Of a DNA stretch of 7,051 nt, positions 5,824 through 7,051 are shown in pieces. The translations under genes were made by a program, and so were the position numbers. The notes beneath the pieces were generated by a model, which was given only the letters and a program-made list of their open reading frames with translations, did no database searches and was not told where the DNA came from. The stretch is taken from the NCBI GenBank assembly GCA_009842375.1, contig VYFM01000591.1, forward strand, positions 1 to 7,051. Direction: 5' to 3'. Source of the stretch: Candidatus Poribacteria bacterium (GTDB lineage Bacteria > Poribacteria > WGA-4E > WGA-3G). Every line of letters begins with the position of its first letter. Position 1 is the stretch's first letter.

Positions 5824-7051
5824 TTATTCAGTACGTAGTGCTTCTATTGGAGAGAGGGCAGATGCCTTCAATGCCGGATACAGTCCAAACGAGACTCCGA
5901 TTAACGCAGAAAATGAAACAGAAATCATCACCCAATTCATTGAGATAACAGAGGGCCAATCAGGGACAATTTTGACAATATTCACTGCAAGTAGTGACAT
6001 ACCTTCACCCGCGAGATAACCTAAACCCACACCCAGTGCTCCACCTATAATACACATCACAATGGATTCTATCAAGAATTGAAGCATGATATCTAATCGT
6101 TTTGCACCCAGTGCTTTTCGTAGACCAATTTCACGAGTTCGTTCAGTAACGGCTACCAGCATCATATTCATAATACCGATTCCGCCAACCAGAAGTGAAA
6201 ACCCCGCAATACTCCCCAACGCAATTTTGATGACTTTGCTGATTTTATCTAACTGTGCCATTCCTTCTCGCATGTCTCTTAGGTCAAAGAAGTCGTCCTG
6301 ATTCTTATGACGTTTTCTCATAACCTCTTTTACCTCTTCAATTGCTTTTGGCACATCATCAACCGTGTTTGCATGAACAGATAGCATAACAACATTATCA
6401 TTACCGGTAAAACGTTCTTGTGCTGTTGTGAGAGGAAGAAACACCATATCATCAAGGTTCCACCCAAATCGGAGACTTCTTCCTCGTTCCTCCATTGTTC
6501 CGATAACAGTAAACCGCTCCGACATACGCGTCTGGCCCCTTCTCCCATACCTATCATAACGGTCACCGCCTCGACCAATCTTGATTTCTTGATCTATTGG
6601 TGACTTTGTTCCGAAGAGATTCAATGCTACTTCTGTTCCCAATACACAAACTTTTTCTTTATTTTCCATATCCTCATCAGAAATAAAACGACCATCTTTT
6701 ATCGCCCAATCCATTGCCTCTGCAAACGAAGCGTTTACACCGTTATATCCGCTACGTGCTTCAGAACCATCATTTGTTTGTATATGGACACCCCTCCATT
6801 CCGGAATACGGGGCACAACAACCTTCACGGATGGACATTCTGCTTCTATAGCTAAAACATCGTCGTATTTGAAATACTCATTACTCCGATTTGGCATCCA
6901 ACGGCTGCCTACACGTCTATAACTGCTCCGGTACATCGTAAATTGGTTGACACCACCGAGTTTCTGGGCATCCTGTAGTACTATTTCTTTTGCCCCATCA
7001 CCGATTGAAATCATCGCAAGAACTGAGGCAACCCCAATGATTATACCCAGC
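5824..7051 (-). CDS. MacB/FtsX-type ABC transporter permease, first of a tandem pair (5' end outside window)
   Basis: The reading frame stays open to the right edge, giving 408 visible residues. Upstream of the internal ATG at 7014 it encodes LGIIIGVASVLA, the end of the first membrane helix, so that ATG is not the true start and roughly 25-30 N-terminal residues of a bare permease are missing. What is seen is the helix-1 end, a periplasmic domain (about 15-270), three C-terminal helices, the coupling signature RTREIGLRKALGA (304-316) and the tail GLYPALKASALSPIEALRTE. The same helix layout and matching segments (QERFTG / QERFKG, SRWxxNR) show common descent with the downstream permease, but overall the periplasmic sequences differ much. 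An Arg/Gly/Tyr-rich insert lies at 159-175. Whether an ATPase domain is fused at the N-terminus cannot be seen. The downstream paralogue has none, so a separate ATPase gene further right is the likelier case. Confidence 0.88.
   Translation of the reverse strand, partial: LGIIIGVASVLAMISIGDGAKEIVLQDAQKLGGVNQFTMYRSSYRRVGSRWMPNRSNEYFKYDDVLAIEAECPSVKVVVPRIPEWRGVHIQTNDGSEARSGYNGVNASFAEAMDWAIKDGRFISDEDMENKEKVCVLGTEVALNLFGTKSPIDQEIKIGRGGDRYDRYGRRGQTRMSERFTVIGTMEERGRSLRFGWNLDDMVFLPLTTAQERFTGNDNVVMLSVHANTVDDVPKAIEEVKEVMRKRHKNQDDFFDLRDMREGMAQLDKISKVIKIALGSIAGFSLLVGGIGIMNMMLVAVTERTREIGLRKALGAKRLDIMLQFLIESIVMCIIGGALGVGLGYLAGEGMSLLAVNIVKIVPDWPSVISMNWVMISVSFSALIGVSFGLYPALKASALSPIEALRTE

Noticed and set aside
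6330..6578. Reverse-strand open frame of 82 codons inside the first permease
   Set aside because: It lies in another frame of a clearly real permease gene and shows no start site or domain of its own.
6991..7014. ATG at 7014 as start of the first permease
   Set aside because: The frame stays open to the edge and encodes the end of the first membrane helix, so this ATG is internal.
1..7051. Search for CRISPR arrays, tRNAs, insertion sequences or toxin-antitoxin pairs
   Set aside because: No regular direct repeats, cloverleaf-like patterns, transposase motifs or small paired genes were seen on either strand.

Overview
The window is a moderately AT-rich bacterial segment with two convergent gene blocks. 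No ribosomal RNA, tRNA, phage, transposase or CRISPR signal is visible. Gene starts with Shine-Dalgarno sequences, one TTG start, and a MacB-type envelope transporter with a long periplasmic adaptor point to a Gram-negative (two-membrane) bacterium. The lineage cannot be fixed from sequence alone. The mix of a DegT-family aminotransferase, a PhnP-like hydrolase and stand-alone permeases resembles gene content of uncultivated groups such as Poribacteria, but that is only a guess.

Positions 1-323 hold no gene I can support. They contain an A-rich start, a cluster of GTGAC/GTCAC inverted repeats (95-125), a GC-richer patch bounded by short inverted ends (158-212), and a good sigma70-type promoter (TTGACA, 17 bp, TAAAGT; 258-286). 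The promoter drives a two-gene plus-strand unit: a DegT/DnrJ/EryC1/StrS-type PLP aminotransferase (324-1583) and, 32 nt later, a metallo-beta-lactamase-fold hydrolase of the PhnP type (1616-2410) with both its catalytic and structural zinc ligands.

A perfect 15-bp hairpin (2420-2460) separates this unit from the minus-strand block and can serve both directions, best for the minus strand. The minus-strand block reads from the right edge leftward: a MacB-type permease cut by the window edge (5824-7051), a second, diverged permease of the same family 12 nt later (4495-5811), then, after a 112-nt spacer, a 626-residue HlyD/MacA-type periplasmic adaptor (2502-4382, TTG start). Neither permease shows a nucleotide-binding domain in what is visible. 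The ATPase is therefore expected off the right edge or elsewhere, and a TolC-like outer-membrane channel is also not in the window.

The likely working model is a tripartite ATP-driven export or envelope machine: two different permease halves in the inner membrane, an adaptor whose very long hairpin ends in an exact RLS-type docking motif, and an outer-membrane channel encoded elsewhere. The most unusual points are the extended adaptor hairpin, an extra beta-like segment in the adaptor's membrane-proximal domain, and a shared SRWxxNR motif in the periplasmic domains of the two otherwise diverged permeases.
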